A model generated the notes under the pieces. That model was not told the DNA's origin, searched no databases, and saw nothing but the letters and a program-made list of their open reading frames with translations. Shown here piece after piece: positions 1 through 9,569 of a stretch of DNA of 40,784 nt. Source of the DNA: Azoarcus sp. (lineage in GTDB: Bacteria; Pseudomonadota; Gammaproteobacteria; Burkholderiales; Rhodocyclaceae); contig JALNWS010000008.1 of the NCBI GenBank assembly GCA_023230755.1, forward strand, positions 1-40,784. Reading direction: 5' to 3'. The translations under genes and the position numbers were made by a program. Every line of letters starts with the position of its first letter. Position 1 is the stretch's first letter.

Positions 1-416
1 CCGCCAACCGCATCCTTGTCCATGCCGCTGAAGCTGCCGCTGGCCATGTCGCCCATGTAGGACAGGGCCCAGCCGCCGATCACGCTGTAGAACGACAGGA
101 TCAGGAAGGCGCCCAGTACGCCGGTTGCACCGACGACGGCCCAGTTGCGGCTGCGTCCGTTGGCTGCTGCGACTTCGGACATGGTGTTGATCGGGTTTTT
201 CTGGCCGCGGCGTCCGATCATCCATTCGGACACCAGAATGGGCAGACCGATCATCGCGATACAGGCCAGATAGACCAGCACGAAGGCAGCGCCGCCGCTC
301 TGGCCGATCATGTAGGGAAACTTCCAGATGTTGCCGAGGCCGACAGCGGAGCCGGTGGCTGCAAGCACGAAGCCCATCCGGGAGGACCACTGTGCATGGG
401 TGTGGGACTTTGCCAT
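1..416 (-). CDS. Sodium-dependent transporter, SNF/NSS family (N-terminal part)
   Basis: This is the first 138 codons of a neurotransmitter:sodium symporter-type transporter; the rest lies beyond the left edge. The ATG at 416 follows an AGGAGCG ribosome site. The reading begins MAKSHTHAQWSSRMGFVLAA and continues through GSAVGLGNIWKFPYMIGQSG, which is the hallmark first transmembrane helix of the family, where unwound glycines bind Na+ and substrate. Further hydrophobic segments follow (AAFVLVYLACIAMIGLPILV and a segment near residues 95-120). Family members import amino acids or related amines using the sodium gradient, but the substrate cannot be told from this part. It is transcribed away from the indolepyruvate oxidoreductase gene, which may be only coincidence. 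Confidence 0.92.
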   Translation of the reverse strand, partial: MAKSHTHAQWSSRMGFVLAATGSAVGLGNIWKFPYMIGQSGGAAFVLVYLACIAMIGLPILVSEWMIGRRGQKNPINTMSEVAAANGRSRNWAVVGATGVLGAFLILSFYSVIGGWALSYMGDMASGSFSGMDKDAVG

Positions 417-855
417 GTCATCGCTCCTGTTGGCAGGTGTACAAGGGGCGAGACGATAACAGCAAGCGCGGGCAAGCGGTGCCCGGGATGGTTTGAATCA
501 CGAAAGTCTCCTTCTGTTTTTTTAATAACACTGCACTCGTGGCGCAATGCGCAGGGCTGTGACAGGCACGTGTCTGATCTCGCGTGTCTGCCGTTTGCCC
601 TGTCGTTTTCCGCTTCATGATCGTGAGCCTGAAGCGAAGTGGCTGGATAGTAATTTCTGATGTGAGAAAAGATTTTTCTGATAAGTCGTCGGAATGCCGG
701 GAATCAGGAGAAATATTTCTCGCGACTGTCCTTAGCATGTGTCTGCGTCAGTTCATGAGGCGCACCCACGAGAACGCCATCAACAAGGAGACAGGGGTCG
801 CAGGCGGGGCGTCGCGCCACAAGCGCCGACAGCCGGACGCAACGACTCCACAGAC
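417..855. other. Intergenic region between divergent transporter and oxidoreductase genes
   Basis: About 440 bp without a convincing gene. Short open frames here overlap one another and have no ribosome site or family resemblance. The sequence is more AT-rich around 650-720, where TTCTGAT occurs twice about 20 bp apart, so the promoters of one or both divergent genes probably lie here. I found no sigma-54 (GG-N10-GC) or NifA (TGT-N10-ACA) element. A purine-rich AAGGAGA at 784-790 looks like a ribosome site but has no start codon at suitable spacing. Confidence 0.5.
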
Positions 856-3800
856 ATGATGCTCAATACATTGCCCCCGGTTTCGCTCGACGACAAATAC
901 ACCCTGAAGGAAGGCCGTGCCTGGATGACCGGTATCCAGGCTCTGGTCAGGTTGCCGATGATGCAGCGCATGCGCGACGAGGCGGCTGGCCTGAATACCG
1001 CCGGCTTCGTCACCGGCTATCGCGGCTCACCGCTGGGCAACGTGGATCAGGAGTTCTGGAAGGCGAAGAAGTATCTCGAGCCGATGCATGTCCGCTTTCA
1101 GGCCGGGCTCAACGAAGATCTGGCGGCGACCGCGGTGTGGGGTACACAGCAGGTAAACCTCGACCCCAACGCGCTCTACGATGGCGTGTTCTCGATCTGG
1201 TACGGCAAAGGGCCTGGCGTTGACCGCACCGGCGACGTGTTCCGGCACGCCAATGCGGCCGGCAGTTCAAAGCACGGTGGTGTGCTGGTGATTGCAGGGG
1301 ACGACCACGCTGCCAAGTCGTCCACGCTGCCGCATCAGACCGAACATGTGTTCAAGGCGCTGATGATGCCGGTGCTGGCGCCTGCAGGCATCCAGGAGTA
1401 CCTCGAGTATGGCCTGCATGGTTTCGCAATGTCGCGCTACTCGGGGTGCTGGGTCGCGTTCAAGGCCCTGACCGACACGGTGGAGACGTCTGCTTCGGTC
1501 GATGTCGACCCGTTCACGGTCAAGACGGTGATTCCGACCGATTTCCCGCTGCCGGAGGACGGCCTCAACCTGCGCTGGCCCGATCCGCCGCTGGTGCAGG
1601 AGGAACGCCTGCTCCACCACAAGCTGTATGCTGCTCTGGCCTACTGTCGCGCAAACGGACTCAACCGCACCGTGATCGACAGCCCCAATGCCCGGCTCGG
1701 CATCATCACCAGCGGCAAGAGCTACCTCGATGTGCGTCAGGCACTGGATGATCTTGGCATCGACGACAGGATTGCGGCCGACATCGGTCTGCGGGTGTAC
1801 AAGGTTGGCATGGTGTGGCCGCTCGAGGCCGAAGGGGTACGCAAGTTTGCCGAAGGGCTGGAAGAGATCCTGGTGATCGAAGAAAAGCGCCAGTTCCTCG
1901 AGTATCAGCTCAAGGAGGAGCTCTACAACTGGAGCGAGCAGGTCCGGCCGCGGGTCATCGGCAAGTTCGACGAGAAAGGCGAATGGGCTCTGCCGCACAG
2001 CGAATGGTTGCTGCCGGCCGCCGGTGAGCTGACCCCGGCGATGGTGGCGCGGGTGATCGCGGCGCGCATCGCACGGTTCCATACCTCGGACCGGATAAAG
2101 GCGCGTCTGGCTTTCTTTGACGCCAAGGAGGCGGCGCTGGCGCGGCCGCGCCTGTCGATTGCGCGTGTGCCGCACTACTGCTCGGGCTGTCCGCACAACA
2201 CCTCGACCAAGGTGCCGCAGGGCTCGCGCGCCCTGGCCGGTATCGGTTGCCACTACATGGCGACCTGGCTGTCGCCGGAATCCACCCAGACCTTCTGCCA
2301 GATGGGGGGCGAGGGCGTGCCCTGGGTGGGGCAGTCACCCTTCACCAGCACGCCGCATGTGTTCGCCAACCTCGGCGACGGCACCTACATGCATTCGGGG
2401 ATTCTGGCGATCCGCGCGGCCGTGGCTGCAAGGGTGAACATCACCTACAAGATTCTCTACAACGATGCAGTGGCGATGACGGGCGGCCAGCCCCACGACG
2501 GCACTCTGTCGGTGCCGATCATTGCGCGCCAGCTCGCTGCCGAAGGGGTGAACAACATCGTCGTGGTCAATGATGGCACCGGACGCGCCTACGGCCCGTC
2601 GGACCTGCCGCACGGCATCCCCATCCGTCACCGCGACGAGCTCGATGCGATACAGCGGGAACTGCGCACGGTGCCGGGCGTGAGCGCACTGATCTACGAT
2701 CAGACCTGCGCTGCCGAAAAGCGTCGGCGCAGGAAGCGCGGCACCTTCCCCGATCCGGCGAAGCGGGTGGTGATCAACGACCTGGTGTGCGAAGGTTGCG
2801 GTGACTGCAGCGACAAGTCGAACTGCATGTCGGTGGGCTCCGTGGAGACGGAGTTCGGCCGCAAACGCACGATCGACCAGTCGTCGTGCAACAAGGATTT
2901 CTCCTGCATCAAGGGCTTCTGTCCGAGCTTCGTCACCATCGAGGGTGGCAAGCTGCGCAAGGGCAAGGCCAGTGCATCGCAAGGGACGGATGACTTGCCG
3001 CGCCCGCAGCTGCCTTCCACCGCTGCGCCGTGGGGTATTCTGGTGACCGGTGTCGGCGGCACCGGCGTGGTGACGATCGCGGCCTTGCTCGGCATGGCCG
3101 CTCACCTCGAAGGCAAGGGCATCTCGGTGCTCGACATGGCCGGCCTGGCGCAGAAGGGCGGCGCGGTGTGGTCGCATGTGCGCATCGCCGACCGTCAGGA
3201 CATGCTGTTTGCTGCGCGTGTGGCCGCCGGCGAAGCCAACGCCGTGATTGGTTGCGACCTCGTGGTGGCGGCGAGCGACGAGTCGCTGGCCAAGATGCGA
3301 AATGGCCACACCCGGGTCGTGATCAACCGCGATCAATCCATGACCAGCGAGTTCGTGCGTGGCTTCGCTGCCCAGGCCCGCAGCGGTGACGCCATGAAGG
3401 TGCCGGACCCGCAGTTTCCGGCCGGGTCGATGGAGCAACAGATCGTCGAGGCCGTGGGTGCCGAAGCGGCAGAGTTTATCGATGCTTCCCGTCTGGCGAC
3501 CAGCCTTCTCGGTGATGCGATCGCTACCAACCTCTTCATGCTCGGCTATGACTGGCAGAAGGGCCTGGTGCCGCTGAGCGACTACGCCATTCTGCGTGCG
3601 ATCGAGATCAACGGGGCTGCGGTGGCAGCAAACAAGGCGGCGTTTCAGTGGGGGCGGCGGGCCGCAGTGGATCTGAGCGCCGTGAGTGAGGCGGCCAGGC
3701 CGCAGCACGGCAAGCCGGCGCATCACACGCTGTCGACCACGGTCGACGAGGTGATTGCCCGCCGCAAGGCGCAGCTGACCGACTACCAGAATGCCGCGTA

Positions 3801-4434
3801 TGCAGCCCGTTATACCAAGCTCGTCGATCGCGTGCGCGCCGCCGAGGCGCAGGTGATGCCGGGCATTACGCTGCTGACCGAGGCCGTGGCACGCGGCTAT
3901 TACAAGCTGCTTGCGTACAAGGACGAATACGAAGTCGCGCGCCTGTACACCGACAGTGACTTCCTCAAGCGTGTCGATGAACAGTTCGAAGGAGACTATT
4001 CGCTGGTCTTCCATCTCGCCCCGCCGATGCTGGCAGACAAGGACCCGCAGAGCGGCGAGTTGCAGAAAAAATCCTACGGGCCGTGGATGCTCAAGGCGAT
4101 GCGGATGCTGACGAAGTTCCGTCATCTGCGCGGTGGCGCGCTCGATCCCTTTGCGCGCAGCCATGATCGCAAGCTCGACCGGCAACTGATTGCAGACTAT
4201 GAACAGTTGATCGACGAGATGCTGCGCGGGCTGGAACTCGCCAACCACGAGACTGCCGTCGAGCTCGCTGCCCTGCCGGAGCAGATCCGCGGCTTCGGTC
4301 ATGTGCGCGAACGCTACCTGGCGCAGGCGAAGAAGCGCGAGGCCGCACTGCTTGCGGCATTCCAGGCGCGTCAGCCACTCGCGGAGACTGCAGGCGGCAA
4401 GGCTCGCAGGACGATTGCGGTGATTGCCGGCTAA
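856..4434 (+). CDS. Indolepyruvate ferredoxin oxidoreductase, single-chain fusion
   Basis: A cytoplasmic 2-oxoacid:ferredoxin oxidoreductase of about 1192 residues that would oxidatively decarboxylate aryl- or branched-chain 2-oxo acids to acyl-CoA, reducing ferredoxin. The N-terminal part is the pyrimidine-binding/alpha-like region (GLNTAGFVTGYRGSPLGNVD). A thiamine-diphosphate-binding region follows (SGCPHNTSTKVP and the NLGDGTYMHSG stretch). A cysteine-rich segment at about residues 643-700 (CEGCGDCSDKSNC, then CNKDFSCIKGFC) can bind Fe-S clusters. The gamma-like domain starts near residue 732 with GVGGTGVVTIAALLG. The C-terminal ~350 residues form the extra domain usual in long proteobacterial versions. 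The frame is open from a GTG at 739, but MMLNTLPPVSLDDKYTLKEG at 856 matches the usual family start. The next gene, an amino-acid dehydrogenase, could supply its 2-oxo acid substrate. Confidence 0.93.
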   Translation: MMLNTLPPVSLDDKYTLKEGRAWMTGIQALVRLPMMQRMRDEAAGLNTAGFVTGYRGSPLGNVDQEFWKAKKYLEPMHVRFQAGLNEDLAATAVWGTQQVNLDPNALYDGVFSIWYGKGPGVDRTGDVFRHANAAGSSKHGGVLVIAGDDHAAKSSTLPHQTEHVFKALMMPVLAPAGIQEYLEYGLHGFAMSRYSGCWVAFKALTDTVETSASVDVDPFTVKTVIPTDFPLPEDGLNLRWPDPPLVQEERLLHHKLYAALAYCRANGLNRTVIDSPNARLGIITSGKSYLDVRQALDDLGIDDRIAADIGLRVYKVGMVWPLEAEGVRKFAEGLEEILVIEEKRQFLEYQLKEELYNWSEQVRPRVIGKFDEKGEWALPHSEWLLPAAGELTPAMVARVIAARIARFHTSDRIKARLAFFDAKEAALARPRLSIARVPHYCSGCPHNTSTKVPQGSRALAGIGCHYMATWLSPESTQTFCQMGGEGVPWVGQSPFTSTPHVFANLGDGTYMHSGILAIRAAVAARVNITYKILYNDAVAMTGGQPHDGTLSVPIIARQLAAEGVNNIVVVNDGTGRAYGPSDLPHGIPIRHRDELDAIQRELRTVPGVSALIYDQTCAAEKRRRRKRGTFPDPAKRVVINDLVCEGCGDCSDKSNCMSVGSVETEFGRKRTIDQSSCNKDFSCIKGFCPSFVTIEGGKLRKGKASASQGTDDLPRPQLPSTAAPWGILVTGVGGTGVVTIAALLGMAAHLEGKGISVLDMAGLAQKGGAVWSHVRIADRQDMLFAARVAAGEANAVIGCDLVVAASDESLAKMRNGHTRVVINRDQSMTSEFVRGFAAQARSGDAMKVPDPQFPAGSMEQQIVEAVGAEAAEFIDASRLATSLLGDAIATNLFMLGYDWQKGLVPLSDYAILRAIEINGAAVAANKAAFQWGRRAAVDLSAVSEAARPQHGKPAHHTLSTTVDEVIARRKAQLTDYQNAAYAARYTKLVDRVRAAEAQVMPGITLLTEAVARGYYKLLAYKDEYEVARLYTDSDFLKRVDEQFEGDYSLVFHLAPPMLADKDPQSGELQKKSYGPWMLKAMRMLTKFRHLRGGALDPFARSHDRKLDRQLIADYEQLIDEMLRGLELANHETAVELAALPEQIRGFGHVRERYLAQAKKREAALLAAFQARQPLAETAGGKARRTIAVIAG

Positions 4435-4451
4435 GCCCGCTTGCGCCGTGA

Positions 4452-4485
4452 CGCGGCCCGTAGCGCATGAGCGTTCCGGGCCGCG
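4452..4485 (+). terminator. Strong hairpin after the oxidoreductase gene
   Basis: A perfect 9-bp stem, cgcggcccg (4452-4460) with cgggccgcg (4477-4485), encloses a 16-nt loop. It lies 18 bp past the oxidoreductase stop codon and about 95 bp before the dehydrogenase start. No run of T follows, so it may cause partial termination or stabilise the upstream mRNA rather than be a classical terminator. Confidence 0.4.
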
Positions 4486-4580
4486 CCAAATTCATTTACC
4501 CCCTGCAGAACAACTCAGCCCACACCACAAGTGAGGGCGCGTGTCGTGCTGCAAACATCCACACAAGGAAGGAGACCCCC

Positions 4581-5630
<1,050 letters not shown>

Positions 5631-5656
5631 ACGACGCGCTTGAAGTGTTCGGAGCA

Positions 5657-5689
5657 AAAAAATGCCGCGATCTGATCGCGGCATTTTTT
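5657..5689. terminator. Bidirectional rho-independent terminator
   Basis: A perfect 14-bp inverted repeat, aaaaaatgccgcga (5657-5670) and tcgcggcatttttt (5676-5689), has a 5-nt loop. It is flanked by A and T runs, so it gives a GC stem and U tract on both strands. It sits between the convergent dehydrogenase (plus) and aspS (minus) and should serve both. Confidence 0.92.
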
Positions 5690-5706
5690 CATTGCAGTGG
5701 TCTGAA

Positions 5707-7506
5707 TCAGGTCTTGTCGACCTCGACCTGCGTTTCGACCTTCTGCCGCAGGCGGATGTGAAGTTCGCGCAGCTGCTTTTCGTCCACTTCGCCCGGTGCA
5801 TCGGTCAGCAGGCACTGCGCGCGCTGCGTCTTGGGGAAAGCGATCACGTCGCGGATCGACTCGGCGCCGGCCATCATGGTCACGACACGGTCCAGACCAA
5901 AGGCCAGTCCACCGTGCGGCGGTGCGCCGTACTTGAGGGCGTCGAGCAGGAAGCCGAATTTCGTCTGCTGCTCTTCAGGGCCGATGTTGAGCGCATCGAA
6001 CACCTTGGCCTGTACGTCGGCACGGTGGATACGGACCGAGCCGCCACCGATCTCCCAGCCGTTGAGCGCCAGGTCGTAGGCCTTGGCGAGGCATTCGCCC
6101 GGGTTGGTGGTGAGCAGGTCGAGATGCTCGTCTTTCGGGCTGGTGAAGGGGTGGTGGCAGGCGGTCCAGCGCTTGCTCTCTTCGTCGTATTCGAACATCG
6201 GGAAGTCGACCACCCACAGCGGGCACCAGGCTTCGCCAGTGACGAAGCCCTTCTCGTGACCGACTTTGGTGCGCAGTGCGCCGAGGGCGTCGTTGACGAC
6301 CTTGGTCTTGTCTGCACCGAAGAAGATCAGGTCGCCGGACTGGGCACCGGTGCGCTCGAGAATGGTACGCAGCGCCGTCTCGTGCAGGTTCTTGACGATA
6401 GGGGACTGCAGACCGGTTTCGTTGGGTTGGGCCGCATCATTGACCTTGATGTAGGCCAGGCCGCGGGCGCCGTAAATGCTGACGAACTTGGTGTATTCAT
6501 CGATTTCGCCGCGACTCAGGCTGGCGCCACCCGGGACGCGCATCGCTGCAACACGTCCGCCGGACGTGGCCGGGCCGGAGAAGACCTTGAACGCGACATC
6601 CTGCACCGCATCAGTGACGTCGGTGAGCTCGAGGGTGACGCGCAGGTCGGGTTTGTCCGAACCGAAGCGGCGCATGGCCTCTGCGTAGCTCATGCGTGGG
6701 AAGGGCGAGGGCAGCTCGACCGCGAGCGTTTCCTTGAACACGAAGCGGATCATCTCTTCCATCAGCGCGGTGATCTCTTCCTCGTTCATGAACGAGGTCT
6801 CGATATCAACCTGGGTGAACTCGGGCTGGCGGTCGGCGCGAAGATCCTCGTCGCGGAAGCACTTCGTGAGCTGGTAGTAGCGATCAAAGCCGGCGACCAT
6901 CAGCAACTGCTTGAACAGCTGCGGTGATTGCGGCAGCGCGAAGAACTGGCCCGGATGGACGCGGGAGGGAACCAGATAGTCGCGGGCACCTTCGGGCGTG
7001 CTCTTGGTCAACATCGGGGTTTCGATGTCGATGAAGCCGGCGCCGTCGAGGAAGCGGCGGAAGGACATGGCGGCCTTGTAGCGCAGCATCATGTTCTTCT
7101 GCATTTGCGGGCGGCGCAGGTCGATGACGCGGCTGGTCAGGCGCACCGTTTCGGACAGGTTCTCGTCGTCGAGCTGGAATGGCGGCGTCACGGAGGTATT
7201 CAGTACCTCGATCTCGTGGCACAGCACCTCAATCTCGCCGGAGGTCAGGTTGGCGTTCTCGGTGCCTGCGGGGCGGCGGCGAACCTTGCCGCTCATCTTG
7301 AGTACGAACTCATTGCGGACCGATTCCGCGACGCTGAACATCTCGGCACGGTCGGGGTCGCAGACGACCTGAACCAGACCTTCACGGTCACGCAGGTCGA
7401 TGAAGATCACGCCTCCGTGGTCGCGGCGGCGGTGCACCCAGCCACACAGGGTGACAGTCTGGTCGAGGTTGGCGGCAGTGACCTGGCCGCAGTATTGAGT
7501 ACGCAT
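5707..7506 (-). CDS. aspS: Aspartyl-tRNA synthetase, probably non-discriminating
   Basis: A 599-residue class IIb aminoacyl-tRNA synthetase that charges tRNA-Asp with aspartate. The N-terminal OB-fold anticodon-binding domain begins MRTQYCGQVTAANLDQTVTL. Motif 2 is FRDEDLRADRQPEFTQVDIE (about residues 217-236) and motif 3 contains GLAFGLDR near the C-terminus; the bacterial GAD insertion lies between them. In the anticodon domain, His30 (RRRDHGG) and Gly81 (PAGTEN) resemble the His/Gly pair reported for non-discriminating enzymes such as that of Pseudomonas aeruginosa, whereas E. coli has Leu and Lys there. This suggests, but does not prove, that it also makes Asp-tRNA-Asn for the amidotransferase route. 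It is the last gene of the fmdB-DUF502-aspS set and ends at the shared terminator. Confidence 0.97.
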   Translation of the reverse strand: MRTQYCGQVTAANLDQTVTLCGWVHRRRDHGGVIFIDLRDREGLVQVVCDPDRAEMFSVAESVRNEFVLKMSGKVRRRPAGTENANLTSGEIEVLCHEIEVLNTSVTPPFQLDDENLSETVRLTSRVIDLRRPQMQKNMMLRYKAAMSFRRFLDGAGFIDIETPMLTKSTPEGARDYLVPSRVHPGQFFALPQSPQLFKQLLMVAGFDRYYQLTKCFRDEDLRADRQPEFTQVDIETSFMNEEEITALMEEMIRFVFKETLAVELPSPFPRMSYAEAMRRFGSDKPDLRVTLELTDVTDAVQDVAFKVFSGPATSGGRVAAMRVPGGASLSRGEIDEYTKFVSIYGARGLAYIKVNDAAQPNETGLQSPIVKNLHETALRTILERTGAQSGDLIFFGADKTKVVNDALGALRTKVGHEKGFVTGEAWCPLWVVDFPMFEYDEESKRWTACHHPFTSPKDEHLDLLTTNPGECLAKAYDLALNGWEIGGGSVRIHRADVQAKVFDALNIGPEEQQTKFGFLLDALKYGAPPHGGLAFGLDRVVTMMAGAESIRDVIAFPKTQRAQCLLTDAPGEVDEKQLRELHIRLRQKVETQVEVDKT

Positions 7507-7565
7507 GATTTGATTTCCGGCAATTCAGACACAGCCCGAAAAAGGCTGCGGGATTCAGGTAATGG

Positions 7566-8192
7566 TCATTCGTTGAGCAGTGTGGTCCGTTGCGGCGGCT
7601 TGCGCGCCGGGGGCGAGACCACCCCCATTGAAATGATGTATTTCAACGCTTCGTCCACGCTCATATCGAGCTCGATGACGTCCTCTTTGGGCATCATCAG
7701 GAAAAAACCAGAGGTCGGGTTGGGCGTGGTCGGGACATAAATACTGACGAAGTCGCCTTCCAGGTGTTTGGCAGCATCACCGCCAGGCTTGCCCGTGAGG
7801 AATGCAATCGTCCACGAACCCTGTCGTGGGTACTGCACCAGCAACGCCTTGCGAAAGGCCTGTCCGCTGCTGGAAAACAGCGTGTCGGAAACCTGCTTCA
7901 CGCTGTAGTAGATCGACTTCACCACCGGGATGCGTGCAAGGATGCCTTCCCATAGCTGCACGACTTTCTGACCCAGTACATTCGCGGCGACCAAGCCGGT
8001 GAGAAACACAATGAGCAGGCTGGCCAGCACGCCGATGCCCGGGATGTTGAACCCGATCACATCCCTTGGTTGGGAGCCACTCGGCAACCACAGCAGGATT
8101 TGATCCAGGGTGTTGATGATCCATGCCAGCACCATGAAGGTGATGGTCAGCGGAATCCAGATCAACAGGCCGGTGATGAAGTATTTTTTCAC
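7566..8192 (-). CDS. DUF502 family inner-membrane protein
   Basis: About 208 residues if translated from the GTG at 8192, which gives V/M-KKYFITGLLIWIPLTITF, the usual family N-terminus. Two hydrophobic segments (about residues 5-30 and 55-80) are followed by a conserved region with IPVVKSIYYSVKQVSDTLFS and a C-terminal soluble part with SGFFLMMPKEDVIELDMSV. The frame stays open into the fmdB gene, but upstream starts would overlap fmdB with a non-membrane tail. No strong ribosome site precedes the GTG, so coupling to fmdB, which ends 25 bp before, is likely. The family's function is not established to my knowledge; its place between fmdB and aspS is conserved in betaproteobacteria. Confidence 0.87.
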   Translation of the reverse strand: MKKYFITGLLIWIPLTITFMVLAWIINTLDQILLWLPSGSQPRDVIGFNIPGIGVLASLLIVFLTGLVAANVLGQKVVQLWEGILARIPVVKSIYYSVKQVSDTLFSSSGQAFRKALLVQYPRQGSWTIAFLTGKPGGDAAKHLEGDFVSIYVPTTPNPTSGFFLMMPKEDVIELDMSVDEALKYIISMGVVSPPARKPPQRTTLLNE

Positions 8193-8217
8193 GCGATATT
8201 TCGCTAGGACGCTGGGG

Positions 8218-8499
8218 TCAGGACGGGTGGCAGGCACAGCTGCCCGCACATGCCGACGCACTGCCCGCATCCGACGACGCTGAAGACCCCGCGCCCGCAG
8301 CGGACGAGGTCTTGCCGCCACCTTTGAAATCGGTTGCGTACCAGCCACTGCCTTTCAACTGGAATCCGGCAGCCGACAAGAGTTTGACGTAGCTGCTTTT
8401 GCCGCAGCTGGGGCAGGTGTCGAGCACCGGGTCGCTCATTTTCTGCAGATGTTCCTTCTGGAATCCACAGTTTTCACAACGGTATTCGTAGATGGGCAT
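8218..8499 (-). CDS. FmdB family zinc-ribbon protein
   Basis: A 93-residue small protein with the FmdB/CxxC_CxxC_SSSS zinc ribbon: MPIYEYRCENCGFQ at the start and CPSCGKSSYVKLLS about 20 residues later provide four cysteines for a zinc ion. The middle GFQLKGSGWYATDFK is also typical of the family. The tail is alanine/serine/glycine rich and ends with three extra cysteines and a histidine (CAGSCACHPS), which might bind metal too. A GGAG sits before the ATG at 8499. It opens the fmdB-DUF502-aspS gene group. The family is often called a putative regulatory protein, but no role is firmly known. Confidence 0.9.
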   Translation of the reverse strand: MPIYEYRCENCGFQKEHLQKMSDPVLDTCPSCGKSSYVKLLSAAGFQLKGSGWYATDFKGGGKTSSAAGAGSSASSDAGSASACAGSCACHPS

Positions 8500-8548
8500 G
8501 ACAAGCTCCGGAAAGGCAAGTGCGCAAGTCTAACGCAATGCAGCATAA

Positions 8549-8575
8549 GGAAAAAGCAAAGTGCCAAGCTTTGTT
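8549..8575 (-). terminator. Possible terminator downstream of pilD
   Basis: On the minus strand a 7-bp stem (aacaaag with ctttgct, one G-U pair) encloses cttggca and is followed by a tract reading tttttcc. It lies about 90 bp past the pilD stop codon. The stem is short, so the call is modest. The rest of the gap 8500-8666 shows nothing else I can support. Confidence 0.4.
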
Positions 8576-8666
8576 GGCTGCTTCGAACATGAGGGCTGCC
8601 GGGCCCGAATTCAAGCTCTGCTGGCAGTACCTGATTGCAGCGGGTGTGCAAACTGGGGGGAGGTGC

Positions 8667-9518
8667 TCAGAGCGCGCCCAAGTAGCGCTGCGTGATCGCC
8701 TCACCCCAGAACAGCGCGATGATGCCGGCCGTTGCCAGATAGGGGCCGAAGGGTATCGGGACGTTCCTGCCGTGGCGGGCGAATGCGATCAGGCTGATGC
8801 CAACCACGGCCCCGACGACCGAGGACAGAAGGATGGTCAGGGGCAGCGTCTGCCAGCCCAGCCATGCACCAATGGCGCCAAGGAGTTTGAAGTCGCCGTA
8901 GCCCATGCCCTCCTTGCCCGTCGCAAGTTTGAACAGCCAGAAGATCGACCACAACGTCAGGTAACCCGCCATTGCGCCAACCACCGCGCTGGGCAGGTCT
9001 GTATAGACGCCCGCGAGATTGAAAACGAGTCCAAGCCAGAGCAGCGGCAACGTGATGTCGTCCGGAAGCAGTTGGGTGTCGAGATCGATGAAGGCAAGGG
9101 CAATCATGGCCCAGAGGAAGATCAGCGCCCCGGCGACAGCCAGGCCGAAACCGAAATGCCAGGCCGCGTAGCCCGAAAGCACCGCCGTGAGCATCTCTAC
9201 CATGGGATAGCGGCGACTGATCGGTGCGGAGCAGTGCCCGCAACGGCCGCGCAGAAACAGATAGCTCACCACCGGGATGTTCTCCAGCGCGGAGATCAGG
9301 TGTCCGCAATGTGGGCAGCGTGATCGAGGGGCGGCGAGATTGAAGCGCTCGGATTCGGGGGCGGGTTCGCCGCGCATCTCCGCCGCCTGTACCAGCCACT
9401 CGCGCTCCATCATCCGGGGCAGGCGATGGATCACGACGTTGAGGAAGCTGCCGACAAAGAGGCCGAGCAGCGTGACGAGAGGAACGAAGGCGACCGGGTC
9501 GCTCAGGAGCTCTGACAT
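8667..9518 (-). CDS. pilD: Type IV prepilin leader peptidase / N-methyltransferase
   Basis: A 283-residue polytopic inner-membrane aspartic protease that cuts the leader of type IV prepilins and pseudopilins and N-methylates the new N-terminus. The N-terminal region has LLGLFVGSFLNVVIHRLPRM and two cysteine pairs, CPHC and CGHC, forming the zinc-binding loop of the bifunctional form. The catalytic aspartates lie in FIDLDTQLLPDD and GYGDFKLLGAIGAW, as in the TFPP family. About seven to eight hydrophobic segments are visible. It is the last gene of the pilB-pilC-pilD group, 51 bp after pilC, where a strong hairpin lies. The pilD-coaE pairing common in other proteobacteria is not seen: fmdB follows instead. 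Confidence 0.97.
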   Translation of the reverse strand: MSELLSDPVAFVPLVTLLGLFVGSFLNVVIHRLPRMMEREWLVQAAEMRGEPAPESERFNLAAPRSRCPHCGHLISALENIPVVSYLFLRGRCGHCSAPISRRYPMVEMLTAVLSGYAAWHFGFGLAVAGALIFLWAMIALAFIDLDTQLLPDDITLPLLWLGLVFNLAGVYTDLPSAVVGAMAGYLTLWSIFWLFKLATGKEGMGYGDFKLLGAIGAWLGWQTLPLTILLSSVVGAVVGISLIAFARHGRNVPIPFGPYLATAGIIALFWGEAITQRYLGAL

Positions 9519-9537
9519 GGAATGAATTTGCAGAAGG

Positions 9538-9565
9538 TCCGGGCCCGGTTGATACCGGGCCCGGA
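9538..9565. terminator. 12-bp palindromic hairpin between pilC and pilD
   Basis: A perfect inverted repeat, tccgggcccggt (9538-9549) and accgggcccgga (9554-9565), has a 4-nt loop and lies just past the pilC stop codon (9570) and ahead of pilD. There is no T run on the minus strand. It may attenuate transcription or protect the 3' end of the pilBC message rather than fully terminate. Confidence 0.5.
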
Positions 9566-9569
9566 AAGA

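Noticed and set aside
2335..4302. Long antisense open frame (655 codons) opposite the indolepyruvate oxidoreductase gene
   Set aside because: High GC with strong third-position bias opens antisense frames. The frame has no family motifs and no ribosome site, and lies fully inside a well-recognised gene.
5662..6927. Plus-strand frame of 421 codons opposite aspS
   Set aside because: Begins inside the terminator and runs antisense to a certain tRNA synthetase gene.
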